From contig CAVWSB010000011.1 of the NCBI GenBank assembly GCA_963757565.1, positions 1,550,001 through 1,614,000 on the forward strand: a stretch of 64,000 bases of DNA, written 5' to 3'. Positions 1-9,487 of this stretch are shown piece after piece. Source of the stretch: PALSA-894 sp963757565. Its GTDB lineage: Bacteria; Pseudomonadota; Alphaproteobacteria; Rhizobiales; Xanthobacteraceae. The translations under genes and the position numbers were made by a program. The notes beneath the pieces were generated by a model. It was not told the DNA's origin, did no database searches, and saw only the letters and a list, made by a program, of their open reading frames with translations. Each line of letters opens with the position of its first letter. The first letter of the stretch is position 1.

Positions 1-2
1 AG

Positions 3-902
<900 letters not shown>

Positions 903-957
903 GTGAGGCACTGAACAGCCCGCGAACCATCATCTCGCGCAACTTAACGTCGGGCGT

Positions 958-1392
958 TTGCGCTACGAGGTTGGCGATCCGCGTATCGCGGACTTCATCG
1001 ACAATCTCGCGCGGGTCAATGCGCTGGCCGAGGGCATGCCGGGCTTCGTGTGGCGTTACACCGACGAAAGCGGCAACGCGACATCCACCCGGCCTTACGA
1101 CGGCGATCCGATGATGGCCGTCAACATGTCGGTCTGGGAGAACGTCGAGTCGCTTGAGACATACGTTTGGCAGACCGTGCACAAGCGTTTCTATGCGCGC
1201 CGCCACGAATGGTTCGAGACGATGGCGGAGCATTACTTCGTGATGTGGTGGGTGCCGGTGGGCCACCGGCCGACCATTGCGGAGGCGATCGAACGGCTCG
1301 ATCACATGAAGACGAACGGTCCAAGCGACCGTGCGTTCGGCTGGGAACACGCCGCCTCGGCTCAACTCTACAAGACGGCGAGGTGCGCATGA
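958..1392 (+). CDS. DUF3291 domain protein inside the nuo operon; start codon appears damaged
   Basis: The 144-residue product resembles DUF3291 proteins of unknown function. Typical features are NALAEGMPGFVWRYTDE and GNATS near the start, an aromatic middle with WENVESLETYVW, and a WWVPVG stretch. The annotated start is TTG at 958, but the same frame upstream (from about 928) reads HHLAQLNVGRLRYEV, which looks like the usual family N-terminus and has no start codon before the stop at 904-906. One missing G after base 930 would turn CATCATCTC into an ATG-CAT-CTC start, so I suspect a one-base deletion there. The gene sits 55 bp after nuoF and ends in an ATGA overlap with the next ORF, so it belongs to the operon. 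A link to complex I is inference from position only. Confidence 0.8.
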   Translation: MRYEVGDPRIADFIDNLARVNALAEGMPGFVWRYTDESGNATSTRPYDGDPMMAVNMSVWENVESLETYVWQTVHKRFYARRHEWFETMAEHYFVMWWVPVGHRPTIAEAIERLDHMKTNGPSDRAFGWEHAASAQLYKTARCA

Positions 1393-1502
1393 CGCTCTTG
1401 CACGATCGCTTCTGGCGGACGCTGACCCTGCTCGTGCGGCTTGATATCGCCGCAAGCCTCAGCATCGCGGCTGCCCTTTGCATCTGGATGGTACTGCACT
1501 GA
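1389..1502 (+). CDS. Small single-pass membrane ORF between DUF3291 and nuoG
   Basis: This 37-codon ORF starts with ATG at 1389, overlapping the DUF3291 stop in ATGA, and ends at TGA 1500-1502, one base before the nuoG ATG. The product has a basic start (HDRFWRTLTLLVR) and then a hydrophobic segment of about 20 residues, the pattern of a single N-in membrane helix. Tight packing on both sides suggests translational coupling. I do not recognise a family. It could be an accessory peptide of the operon or a chance ORF; exact packing between two genes favours a real one. Confidence 0.5.
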   Translation: MTLLHDRFWRTLTLLVRLDIAASLSIAAALCIWMVLH

Positions 1503-1503
1503 C

Positions 1504-3567
1504 ATGACCAAGCTCATCGTCGACGGCACCGAGATCGACGTTCCGCCCGAATACACGCTGCTGCAGGCATGCGAGGCGGCGGGCGCGGAAATTCCGCGCT
1601 TCTGCTTCCACGAGCGGCTGTCGATCGCAGGCAATTGCCGCATGTGCCTGATCGAGGTGGTCGGCGGGCCGCCCAAGCCGCAGGCCTCCTGCGCGATGGC
1701 CGTGAAGGACCTGCCGCCGAACAAGGACGCTACGCCCCGGATCATCAGCACGCGCTCGCCGATGGTGAAGAAGGCGCGCGAAGGCGTGATGGAATTCCTG
1801 CTGATCAACCATCCGCTCGATTGCCCGATCTGCGATCAGGGCGGCGAATGCGACCTGCAGGACCAGGCGATGGCGTACGGCGTCGATGCCTCGCGCTATC
1901 ACGAGAACAAGCGCGCGGTCGAAGACAAGTACATCGGCGTGCTGGTGAAGACGATCATGAACCGCTGCATCCATTGCACGCGGTGTGTGCGCTTCACCAC
2001 CGAGGTCGCCGGCGTGCCCGAGCTCGGCGCGATCGGGCGCGGCGAGGATATGGAGATCACGACCTACCTCGAAGGCGCGATGACCTCCGAGCTGCAGGGC
2101 AATGTGGTCGACCTCTGTCCGGTCGGCGCGCTGACCTCCAAGCCCTACGCGTTCGCGGCGCGGCCGTGGGAATTGAACAAGACCGAGTCGATCGACGTGA
2201 TGGATGCGCTTGGCAGCGCGATCCGCGTCGATACGCGCGGGCGCGAGGTGATGCGCATCCTGCCGCGCGTGAACGAGGACGTGAACGAGGAGTGGATCTC
2301 CGACAAGACCCGCCATGTGGCTGATGGGCTGCGCACGCAACGGCTCGACCAGCCATACGTCCGCAAGGGTGGCAGGCTCGTGCCGGCGTCGTGGAGCGAG
2401 GCGTTCGTGGCGATCGCCGCCAAGATCAAAGCCGCGAAGGGCGACCGCATCGGCGCCATCGCGGGCGACCTCGCGGCGGTCGAGGAGATGTTCGCGCTCA
2501 AGGAACTGATGGGCCGGCTCGGATCGGCGAATATTGATTGCCGCCAGGATGGTGCGGCGCTCGATCCGGCGCTGGGCCGTTCGAGCTACCTGTTCAACGC
2601 CACCATCGCCGGCATCGAGCAGGCCGATGGTCTGATGATCATCGGCGCCAATCCGCGCAAGGAAGCGCCGGTGCTCAACGCCCGCATCCGCAAGCGCTGG
2701 CGAACCGGCAATCTGAAAATTGGCGTGATCGGCGAGCAAGCCGATCTGACTTATGACTATGCCTATCTCGGCGCAGGAACCGAGACGCTCGCGACCTTCG
2801 TCAATCACGAGAAGGCAAAGCTCGAACGGCAGATCTGGCTGATCGGGCAGGGGGCGCTCACGCGGCCGGATGGCGCCGCGATCTTGTCGATAGCGGCGAA
2901 GGCCGCCGTTGCGGTCGGCGCGATCAAGGACGGCTGGAACGGCTTCTCGGTGCTGCACACTGCTGCGTCGCGCGTCGGTGCGCTCGACATTGGTTTCATG
3001 CCCGGCGCTGGCGGCAAGACGGCAGCCCAAATGGCTTCTGCCGGTGGCGTCGAGGTGCTGTTCAATCTCGGCGCCGACGAGATCGACATCGCGCCCGGGG
3101 CCTTCGTCGTCTACATCGGCACGCACGGTGATAACGGCGCAAATCGCGCCGATGTGATCCTCCCGGGCGCGGCCTACACGGAAAAATCCGGGATTTACGT
3201 CAACACCGAAGGCCGCGTGCAGATGGCGGCGCGCGCCGGCTTCCCGCCGGGCGATGCGCGCGAAGACTGGGCGATCCTGCGCGCGCTCTCCGATGTGCTC
3301 GGCCAGAAGCTGCCCTTCGACTCCCTCAACCAGTTGCGCGCGGCGCTGTTCAAACCGTATCCGCATCTTGCCCGCGTCGACCAGATCGCGCCGGGAAACC
3401 CGGCCGACATCGAGAAACTGGCCGGCCGCGGCGGCATGCCCGACAAGGCGCCGTTCCGCTCGCCCGTGGCCGACTTCTACCTGACCAACCCGATCGCGCG
3501 CGCCTCGGCCATCATGGCCGAATGCTCCGCGCTCGCGCGCGGCGTCCGCGCGCAGGCGGCGGAGTAG
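1504..3567 (+). CDS. nuoG: NADH-quinone oxidoreductase subunit G (NuoG)
   Basis: This is the large iron-sulfur subunit of the complex I peripheral arm, which carries electrons from NuoF/E toward NuoI and NuoB. I chose ATG 1504 (687 residues), which gives the normal MTKLIVDGTEIDVPP start. The longer frame from 1441 would run through the preceding small ORF. In order the protein has an N-terminal ferredoxin-like [2Fe-2S] domain (CFHERLSIAGNCRMCLIEV), the His-Cys motif HPLDCPICDQGGECDLQD, a [4Fe-4S] motif CIHCTRCVRF, the VDLCPVGALTSKP stretch, and a long molybdopterin-oxidoreductase-like domain that in this family holds no cofactor. The frame is complete and of normal length. nuoH starts 4 bp after the stop. 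Confidence 0.98.
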   Translation: MTKLIVDGTEIDVPPEYTLLQACEAAGAEIPRFCFHERLSIAGNCRMCLIEVVGGPPKPQASCAMAVKDLPPNKDATPRIISTRSPMVKKAREGVMEFLLINHPLDCPICDQGGECDLQDQAMAYGVDASRYHENKRAVEDKYIGVLVKTIMNRCIHCTRCVRFTTEVAGVPELGAIGRGEDMEITTYLEGAMTSELQGNVVDLCPVGALTSKPYAFAARPWELNKTESIDVMDALGSAIRVDTRGREVMRILPRVNEDVNEEWISDKTRHVADGLRTQRLDQPYVRKGGRLVPASWSEAFVAIAAKIKAAKGDRIGAIAGDLAAVEEMFALKELMGRLGSANIDCRQDGAALDPALGRSSYLFNATIAGIEQADGLMIIGANPRKEAPVLNARIRKRWRTGNLKIGVIGEQADLTYDYAYLGAGTETLATFVNHEKAKLERQIWLIGQGALTRPDGAAILSIAAKAAVAVGAIKDGWNGFSVLHTAASRVGALDIGFMPGAGGKTAAQMASAGGVEVLFNLGADEIDIAPGAFVVYIGTHGDNGANRADVILPGAAYTEKSGIYVNTEGRVQMAARAGFPPGDAREDWAILRALSDVLGQKLPFDSLNQLRAALFKPYPHLARVDQIAPGNPADIEKLAGRGGMPDKAPFRSPVADFYLTNPIARASAIMAECSALARGVRAQAAE

Positions 3568-3571
3568 CGCC

Positions 3572-4597
3572 ATGGCGGACTTCTGGTGGACCTATCTCTG
3601 GCCGCTGATCATCATGGTGGCGCAATCGGTCATGCTCCTCGTGATCCTGCTGGTCGCGATAGCCTACGTGCTGCTCGCCGACCGCAAGATCTGGGCGGCG
3701 GTGCAGATCCGGCGCGGTCCCAACGTGGTCGGGCCTTGGGGCCTGTTTCAATCGTTTGCGGACTTGCTGAAATTCGTCCTGAAGGAGCCGACGATCCCGG
3801 CGGCGGCCAACAAGGGCGTGTTCCTGCTGGCGCCGCTGGTCACCTGCGTGCTTGCGCTCGCCGCCTGGGCGGTGATCCCGGTCGACCTTGGGTGGGTGAT
3901 CTCCGACATCAATGTCGGCATCCTCTACATTTTCGCGATCTCATCGCTGATGGTCTACGGCGTGATCATGGCGGGATGGGCGTCGAACTCGAAGTATCCG
4001 TTCCTCGCCGCGCTGCGCTCCGCCGCGCAGATGGTGTCCTACGAAGTCTCGATCGGCTTCGTCATCATCACGGTGTTGCTCTGCGTCGGTTCGCTGCGCA
4101 TCACCGACATCGTGGAGGCGCAGAACAGCCCGTGGGGCCTGCTCGGCTGGTACTGGCTGCCGCTGTTCCCGATGTTCGTCGTCTTCTTCATCTCGGCGCT
4201 CGCCGAGACGAACCGGCCGCCATTTGACCTCGTCGAAGCCGAGTCCGAGCTCGTCGCCGGATTCATGGTCGAGTACGGCTCGACGCCCTACATGATGTTC
4301 ATGCTCGGCGAATACGTGGCGATCGCCACCATGTGCGCCATGACGACGATCCTGTTCCTCGGCGGCTGGCTGCCGCCGGTTCCGATCGCGCCGTTCACCT
4401 GGATTCCTGGCGTGATCTGGTTCGTGCTGAAATCGCTGTTCGTGTTCTTCATGTTCGCCATGGTGAAGGCGTTCGTGCCGCGCTACCGCTACGACCAGCT
4501 GATGCGGCTTGGCTGGAAGGTGTTCCTGCCGCTCTCGCTGGCGATGGTGGTGATTGTCGCGGCGGTGTTGCAGTTCGGCGGGCTCGCGCCGAAATGA
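3572..4597 (+). CDS. nuoH: NADH-quinone oxidoreductase subunit H (NuoH)
   Basis: This is the membrane subunit that joins the peripheral and membrane arms of complex I and forms the quinone entry chamber. The 341-residue product has about eight membrane helices. Visible family markers are DRKIWAAVQIRRGPNVVGPWG near the start, the acidic loop AETNRPPFDLVEAESELVAGF around residue 210, which is important for quinone coupling, and a C-terminal FVPRYRYDQLMRLGWK stretch. ATG 3572 lies 4 bp after nuoG. A small membrane protein gene follows 9 bp downstream, before nuoI. Length and motifs are normal. Confidence 0.98.
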   Translation: MADFWWTYLWPLIIMVAQSVMLLVILLVAIAYVLLADRKIWAAVQIRRGPNVVGPWGLFQSFADLLKFVLKEPTIPAAANKGVFLLAPLVTCVLALAAWAVIPVDLGWVISDINVGILYIFAISSLMVYGVIMAGWASNSKYPFLAALRSAAQMVSYEVSIGFVIITVLLCVGSLRITDIVEAQNSPWGLLGWYWLPLFPMFVVFFISALAETNRPPFDLVEAESELVAGFMVEYGSTPYMMFMLGEYVAIATMCAMTTILFLGGWLPPVPIAPFTWIPGVIWFVLKSLFVFFMFAMVKAFVPRYRYDQLMRLGWKVFLPLSLAMVVIVAAVLQFGGLAPK

Positions 4598-4606
4598 GAG
4601 GGGCGG

Positions 4607-4849
4607 ATGGAATTGCCTCTGGCGGGCATGCTCGGTGCTCTGATCGGCATCGTATTGGCGGCGGTCAATTACGTGGTGATCGTCGGGTTCGTGGAAGCCA
4701 GACTGCGTGCGCTGGACAGATCGCAGACTGCAGCCGAGCGCGCGGAATTCGAGGGCAAGATCTCGCTGATGCGGCGGCTTATTCTCGCAATCGACATCGC
4801 GGTGTTCGCATGCGTGGGCTACTGGTTCGGCAAGACGATCGGCGGCTGA
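4607..4849 (+). CDS. Small two-helix membrane protein between nuoH and nuoI
   Basis: The 80-residue product has a hydrophobic helix at about residues 5-27, a charged middle (EARLRALDRSQTAAERAEFEGK) and a second hydrophobic segment at about 58-76. That is the form of a helical hairpin with a cytoplasmic or periplasmic loop. ATG 4607 follows nuoH by 9 bp, with GGGGCGG upstream, and nuoI begins 13 bp after its stop, so it is an operon member. I recall similar unnamed small genes at this position in related genomes but cannot assign a family. A role in assembly or stability of the membrane arm is inference from position. Confidence 0.75.
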   Translation: MELPLAGMLGALIGIVLAAVNYVVIVGFVEARLRALDRSQTAAERAEFEGKISLMRRLILAIDIAVFACVGYWFGKTIGG

Positions 4850-4862
4850 AGGCGAGGACGCA

Positions 4863-5351
4863 ATGAGGCTCGATCACGCGGCGCGCGCATTGTTTCTCTC
4901 CGAGTTCGTCGGAGCTTTCTTCCTGTCGATGCGCTATTTCTTCAAGCCGAAGCCGACGCTGAACTATCCGTTCGAGAAGGGGCCGATTAGCCCGCGTTTC
5001 CGCGGTGAGCATGCGCTTCGCCGATATCCGAACGGCGAGGAGCGCTGCATCGCCTGCAAGCTGTGCGAGGCGATCTGCCCCGCGCAGGCGATCACCATCG
5101 AGGCAGGCCCACGCCGCAACGACGGCACGCGGCGCACCACGCGCTACGACATCGACATGGTGAAGTGCATCTATTGCGGGCTGTGCCAGGAAGCCTGTCC
5201 GGTGGACGCCATCGTCGAGGGGCCGAACTTCGAGTTCGCCACCGAGACGCGCGAGGAGCTCTACTACGACAAGGAGCGCCTGCTCGCGAACGGCGACCGC
5301 TGGGAACGCGAGATCGCCAAGAACATCGCGCTGGATGCGCCGTATCGCTGA
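4863..5351 (+). CDS. nuoI: NADH-quinone oxidoreductase subunit I (NuoI)
   Basis: This ferredoxin-like subunit of complex I carries clusters N6a and N6b between NuoG and NuoB. The 162-residue protein has two classical 8Fe motifs, CIACKLCEAICP and CIYCGLCQEACPVDAIVEGPN, and the family C-terminus RETREELYYDKERLL in variant form. It begins with an amphipathic segment that lies on the membrane. The start ATG 4863 has a GAGGACGC-type upstream sequence. nuoJ does not follow: the next 6.5 kb is unrelated, and nuoJ begins only at 11890. Confidence 0.98.
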   Translation: MRLDHAARALFLSEFVGAFFLSMRYFFKPKPTLNYPFEKGPISPRFRGEHALRRYPNGEERCIACKLCEAICPAQAITIEAGPRRNDGTRRTTRYDIDMVKCIYCGLCQEACPVDAIVEGPNFEFATETREELYYDKERLLANGDRWEREIAKNIALDAPYR

Positions 5352-5456
5352 GCACGTTGCCCGGCGCGCCTGCGGGCGGTGCTACCCCGCGCTCTTGAAC
5401 TTCGCGTAAAGCTGGCGCTTCATTCGGCCAACGCACAAGCCGAAGGGAGAAGCATC

Positions 5457-5874
5457 ATGTCCGCACCGGCCCGCAAGGTCGTTCATTCCGACATCAAGGA
5501 GGATAACGCGCCGGAGCGCGCCTCGCATTATCTCGACGTGCCGAACATGCCGTGGGAAGATACCAAGTTTCCCGGCATCCAGATGAAGCTGCTCTATACC
5601 GACAACAACGGCATCACGACCGGCCTGTTCAAGCTCGCGCCGGGCGCCGTCGTTCCGCTGCACGAGCACACGGCGCTGGAGCAGACCTATGTGCTGGAAG
5701 GCACGATCGAGGACCACGAGGGCGTGAGCGGTCCGGGTCAGTTCGTCTGGCGGCCCGGCCGGCAACCAGCATGAGGCGCGCTCGTCGAACGGCTGCGTCA
5801 TCCTCGGATTTTTTCTGAAGCCCAATCGCTTTGCCTACGGCGAAAAATTCTTCACCGAAGAAGGCGCGCGGTAG
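5457..5874 (+). pseudogene. Cupin-domain (ChrR/dioxygenase-like) protein, one frameshift
   Basis: A small single-domain cupin of about 138 residues. GAVVPLHEHTALEQTYVLEGTIED carries the first cupin motif (H-x-H, then E). The start ATG 5457 has a good ribosome-binding site (GAAGGGAGA). The open frame stops early at about 5774. From about 5760 the next frame continues the protein as GNQHEARSSNGCVILGFFLK and ends in TAG at 5872-5874. One surplus base in CGGCCCGGCCGG (5751-5758) explains the break. Family members include small metal-binding proteins and dihydroxyacetophenone dioxygenase-like enzymes; the substrate cannot be read. The gene begins 106 bp after nuoI and ends just before a terminator hairpin. 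Confidence 0.75.
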
Positions 5875-5901
5875 AATGGGCTGACTGTTTTGTGCGTTGC
5901 G

Positions 5902-5935
5902 ACGGGTGGCGGACGCAAGCTCGCCACCCGTTTGC
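5902..5935 (+). terminator. Hairpin terminator after the cupin gene
   Basis: A perfect 10-bp stem, ACGGGTGGCG (5902-5911) with CGCCACCCGT (5922-5931), encloses a 10-base loop and is followed by a short T-rich stretch. It lies 28 bp after the cupin stop. If it works, transcription from the upstream nuo genes would end here, and nuoJ-N would need another promoter. Confidence 0.6.
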
Positions 5936-6236
5936 TTGGGGCGATGCGTCGGACGCGAAATTGTACCCGCCAAGTCGGGCCGCGGCCCACCTTTGCGACG
6001 CGCCTGTCGCGTCTTTGTGAGCGTGGCTCGCGTTTCCTGCCTTGAAATCATTCCAATTCGGGCGTTCGATCCCCGGTACCCAGAAATGCTGGGCACAACC
6101 GGATTTTTGCGGGGCCCCGGTGAACGCAATTCTTCAGGGCTACCAGATGTCCAGGCAGCGGCCGCCGATGGGTGGTCCTGTGCCCGGTGTTCATTGCGCG
6201 CATCAAGCGCGTGGGATCATCGAGGGAGGACACATC
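5936..6236. other. Intergenic region upstream of the molybdenum hydroxylase genes
   Basis: About 300 bases without a convincing gene. An open frame runs in from 6042, but its translation shows no family features before ATG 6237, so I treat it as leader. A strong ribosome-binding site (GAGGGAGGA, 6221-6229) precedes that ATG. A promoter for the next two genes must lie here, but I could not identify a clear -35/-10 pair. Confidence 0.4.
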
Positions 6237-6689
6237 ATGGTCAACCTGAGCGTGAACGGGCAAAAGCGAACATTCGACGGCGATCCGTCGATGCCGCTGA
6301 TGTGGTATCTGCGCGACGAACTTGGCCTGACCGGCACGAAATTCGGCTGCGGCGTCGCGCTGTGCGGCGCCTGCACGGTCCATCTCGACGGCGAAGCGGT
6401 GCGCTCCTGCGGCGTCCCGATGTCGGACCTCGCCGGCAAATCCGTCGTCACCATCGAGGGGCTCGATCCGAAGGGCGAGCACCCGGTGCAGGTCGCGTGG
6501 CGCAACCGCCGGTGTGCCGCAATGCGGCTACTGCCAGGCCGGACAGATCATGCGGCCGCGGCATTGCTCAAAGCCAAGCCCGCTCCGACCGACAAGGACA
6601 TTCTCGACGCGATGTCGGGCAACCTCTGCCGCTGCGGCTGCTACCAGCGCATCGAAGCGGCCGTGCGCGCCGCCGCGAAGGGAGCGTGA
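6237..6689 (+). pseudogene. iorA: Isoquinoline 1-oxidoreductase-type small subunit, [2Fe-2S] protein, two frameshifts
   Basis: This is the iron-sulfur subunit of a molybdenum hydroxylase of the xanthine oxidase superfamily, which passes electrons from the molybdenum subunit to an acceptor. The N-terminal plant-type ferredoxin domain has FGCGVALCGACTVHLDG and a later cysteine (RSCG). The C-terminal domain has PQCGYCQAGQIM and GNLCRCGCYQRI. The frame is broken twice: an extra C near 6507 (AAC-C-GCC) and a missing G after ATG at 6552. The second restores the first frame, so an uncorrected translation reads 150 residues with a nonsense patch of about 15 residues over the second cluster motif. It ends 1 bp before the large-subunit ATG. 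The gene symbol rests on family resemblance; the true substrate is unknown. Confidence 0.8.
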
Positions 6690-6690
6690 C

Positions 6691-9007
6691 ATGACCATTC
6701 ATCGGACGATCGAAACCCCCGTCATCACCAACGTCAGCCGACGCGGCCTGATCACAGGGCATCGCCGCGACCGGCGGCCTGGTGCTCGCGGCGCAATTCC
6801 CTGCCGCTCGCGGCGCCGCCATTCTATCCGACCGGCGCGGAAGCGATGCCGAACAAGACGGTGAGCGATCCGAAAGTATTCGTATCGATCGCGCCGGACG
6901 GCATCGTCACCATCGTGGCGGCGCGCGCCGAAATGGGCACCGGCGCGGCACGCACCACGCTGCCGATGATCGATCGCCGACGAACTCGACGCGGACTGGT
7001 CGAAGGTCCGCATCCAGCAGTCGCCGGGCGACGAAGTAAAGTACGGCAACCAGGACACCGACGGGTCGCGCTCGACGCGCCACTTCATCCAGCCGATGCG
7101 TCTGTGCGGCGCCTCGATGCGCATGATGCTGGAGCAGGCGGCGGCGAAGAAGCTGGGGCGTCGACGAAGCCGAATGCGCGGCGGAGCACCACGAGGTGAT
7201 CCACAAGCCGTCAGGCAAGCAAGCTCGGCTATGGCGATCTCGCGGCGGACGCCGCGGCGTTGCCGGTGCCGCCGCAGGACAAGGTGAAGCTGAAGGAGCA
7301 GGCCCAGTTCCGCTACATGGGCAAGGGCAATGTCGGCATTGTCGACCTGTTCGACATCACGACCGGCAAGGCGACCTATGGGCAGGACATGCACCTTGAG
7401 GGCATGAAGTATGCCGTCATCGCGCGCTCGCCGGTCGTCGGCGGCAAGGTCGTCTCGTTGGACTCGGCCGAGGCGATGAAGGTGCCGGGCGTCGAGAAGA
7501 TCGTGAAGATCGACGCCGACGCCTGCGCCCGCAAAGTTCGCCCCGCTCGGCGGCGTCGCGGTGATCGCGAAGAACACCTGGGCGGCGCTGAAGGGCCGCG
7601 AGGCGCTCAAGATCACCTGGGACGACGGGCCGAACAAGTCTTACTCGTCCGACAGCTACAAGGCAAGATGCTGGAGGCGAACGTCGCAAAGTCCGGCAAG
7701 ATGGAGCGCAACGTGGGCGATGCCGGAAGCCGCGCTCAAATCCGCCGCCAAGGTCATCACGGCGGAGTACTACGCGCCACACCTTGCGCACGCGACGATG
7801 GAGCCGCCGGCCGCGACCGCGCGTCAGGTCGACGGTAAATGGGAAGTCTGGGCGCCGCTGCAGAGCCCGGGCGGCGCGCGTGACGACGTCGCCAAGGCGC
7901 TCGGTATCAAGCCCGAGGAGATGACGGTCCATAACACGCTGCTGGGCGGCGGCTTCGGGCGCAAATCGAAATGCGACTACGCCATCGAGGCGGCGCTGCT
8001 GTCGAAGGACATCGGCGGCGCGCCCGTCAAGGTCGTGTGGACGCGCGAGGACGACATCCGCCACGATTTCTATCACACCGTGACGGCGGATCGCTTCGAG
8101 GCCGGGCTCGACGCCAGCAACAAGGTGATCGCGTGGCGGCACCGCAGCGCGGCGCCGACCTTCATGTCGAACTTCGTGCCGGACCCGAAGCATCCGAGCA
8201 TGATCGAGCTCGGCATGGGTTGGGTCGACACGCCGTTCGATGTGCCGAACATCCGCATGGAGAGCGGCGAGGCGCAGTCGGAGGTGCGCATCGGCTGGTT
8301 CCGCTCGGTCAACAACGTGATGCACGCCTGGTCGACCCAGTCGTTCATCGCCGAGATCGCCGCGCAGCTCGGCAAGGACCCGAAGGACTTCCTGCTCGAG
8401 ATGATCGGCCCGGCTCGCATCGTCGATGTGAGCAAGCAGGTCACCACCGAATGGTGGGATTACGGCGAGCCGTACCAGAGCTTCCCGATCGATACCGGGC
8501 GGCTGCGCAAGGTCACCGAGCTTGCGGCCGAGCGGGCAGGCTGGGGCCGTCAACTGCCCAAGGGCAGGGGGCTCGGCATCGCGGCGCACCGCGCGTTCGT
8601 CAGCTACATCGCGACCGTGGTCGAGGTGGAGGTGGACGCGAAGGGCAACATCACGCATCCCGCGCGTCGACACGGCGGTGGATTGCGGCTTCTGCGTCAA
8701 TCCGGAGCGGGTGCGCTCGCAGATGGAGGGCGCGGCCGTGATGGGGCTCTCGCTCGCGAAGTACGGCGGGATCACGCTGAAGGATGGGCGGGTCGAACAG
8801 TCGAACTTCAACGACTACCAGATCGCCCGCATCGACGAGTCGCCGCGCGAGACCCGCGTGCACATCGTCGACCATCCGATCGACGTGCATCCGAGCGGGG
8901 TGGGCGAGCCCGGCGTTCCGCCGTTCGCGCCCGCGCTGTGCAACGCGATCTTCGCCGCGACCGGAAAGCGCATCCGCACGCTGCCGATCGGCGATCAGCT
9001 CGCGTAG
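6691..9007 (+). pseudogene. iorB: Isoquinoline 1-oxidoreductase-type large subunit, molybdopterin protein, about nine frameshifts
   Basis: This is the catalytic molybdenum-cofactor subunit of the same hydroxylase. The N-terminus (VSRRGLITG, then hydrophobic residues) is a twin-arginine signal, so the complex is probably exported folded. Downstream are AEMGTGAARTTLPM, the cofactor motif LLGGGFGRKSKCDYAIEA, VDCGFCVNPERVRSQ, and a C-terminal GVGEPGVPPFAPAL that includes the expected catalytic glutamate. The intended protein is about 765 residues. I place breaks near 6760, 6818, 6972, 7155, 7220, 7518, 7663, 7725 and 8656. All are one extra base except 7663, which is one missing or two extra. The longest clean piece is about 7728-8655. 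No cytochrome partner or cofactor-insertion (XdhC-like) gene is visible nearby. The gene ends at a strong hairpin. Confidence 0.82.
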
Positions 9008-9032
9008 GGGCTGATACCTGAAAAAGACTCCG

Positions 9033-9054
9033 GAGGCGGGAGCAATCCCGCCTC
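9033..9054. terminator. Hairpin between convergent iorB and DUF1127 genes
   Basis: A 9-bp perfect stem, GAGGCGGGA (9033-9041) with TCCCGCCTC (9046-9054), has a GCAA tetraloop. It lies between the stop of the plus-strand large subunit (9007) and the stop of the minus-strand DUF1127 gene (9061), so it can serve both. A T-rich tail is weak on the plus side, and AAAAAGACT on the left gives a T-run for the minus strand. Confidence 0.65.
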
Positions 9055-9060
9055 TGTTCG

Positions 9061-9372
9061 TTAGGAATGCCGGGGCCGCTCTCTGTGCCACCAGTCCGGG
9101 TCATAGCCGCGGATGCGATCCTGCGGGTCGCCGAACACCGCGGACTCAATGTCCACGATGCCGAGGTCGCGCAGCGTCCCGGCATCGACTGAATTCAGCA
9201 GCCGGACGGTCTCGCGCTGCGCGCGCCAGGCGAGGAAACGCACTGCGAGATTCTGGAAAACGCGGAGCGGCCGCGAATGAGTCTTTGCTCCGGCCAGCCG
9301 GCAAGCGGCGCCAGGGCGAGTTGCCAACCGGTGTGACCGGGGAGATCCATCAGGCCCATGATTGGCCTCCAT
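9061..9372 (-). CDS. DUF1127 small protein
   Basis: The C-terminal half carries the DUF1127 signature: an arginine-rich helix (LAWRAQRETVRLLNSVDAGTLRDLGI) followed by an Asp-rich tail (GDPQDRIRGYDPDWWHRER). DUF1127 proteins are small and basic; in Agrobacterium and Brucella some are linked to RNA-related regulation and phosphate or sugar responses. I took ATG 9372 (103 residues); the in-frame extension to 9441 runs into the promoter of the LysR gene. The first 40 residues do not look family-like, and another frame from the same region reads MGLMDLPGHTGWQLALAPL, so a frameshift near 9270 is possible. It is divergent from a GcvA-like LysR gene, a common pairing in Rhizobiales. Confidence 0.75.
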   Translation of the reverse strand: MEANHGPDGSPRSHRLATRPGAACRLAGAKTHSRPLRVFQNLAVRFLAWRAQRETVRLLNSVDAGTLRDLGIVDIESAVFGDPQDRIRGYDPDWWHRERPRHS

Positions 9373-9487
9373 CAAATAATATAGATGAGTTATTCTCACT
9401 TGGCGGTCGTCAGAGGGCAAAATCGCGCTGGAAGAAGCCAATTACAAACGATATTATCTGCGGTTACAGATTAGGAAATCTCACGTC
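9373..9487. promoter_or_regulatory. AT-rich divergent promoter region between DUF1127 and LysR genes
   Basis: This 115-bp gap is clearly richer in A and T than its surroundings (for example CAAATAATATAGATGAGTTATT and ACGATATTATCTGCGG). It must drive both the minus-strand DUF1127 gene and the plus-strand LysR gene. LysR proteins usually bind such divergent regions and control the neighbour and themselves. I see T-N11-A style candidates but cannot single one out. Confidence 0.5.

Noticed and set aside
1459..3573. 704-codon open frame on the minus strand opposite nuoG
   Set aside because: It is the mirror of a GC-rich real gene, has an Arg/His/Asp-rich composition with no family features, and nuoG is certain on the plus strand. 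Similar long mirrors oppose nuoL, glmS, mfd and the binding protein at 26791-28254.
5875..6236. Coding use of the frame from 6042 as an N-terminal extension of the iron-sulfur subunit
   Set aside because: The extension has no ferredoxin-family sequence, and a strong ribosome-binding site precedes ATG 6237.
9373..9441. Longer DUF1127 protein starting at 9441
   Set aside because: The extension reads through the AT-rich divergent promoter and has no family-like sequence.
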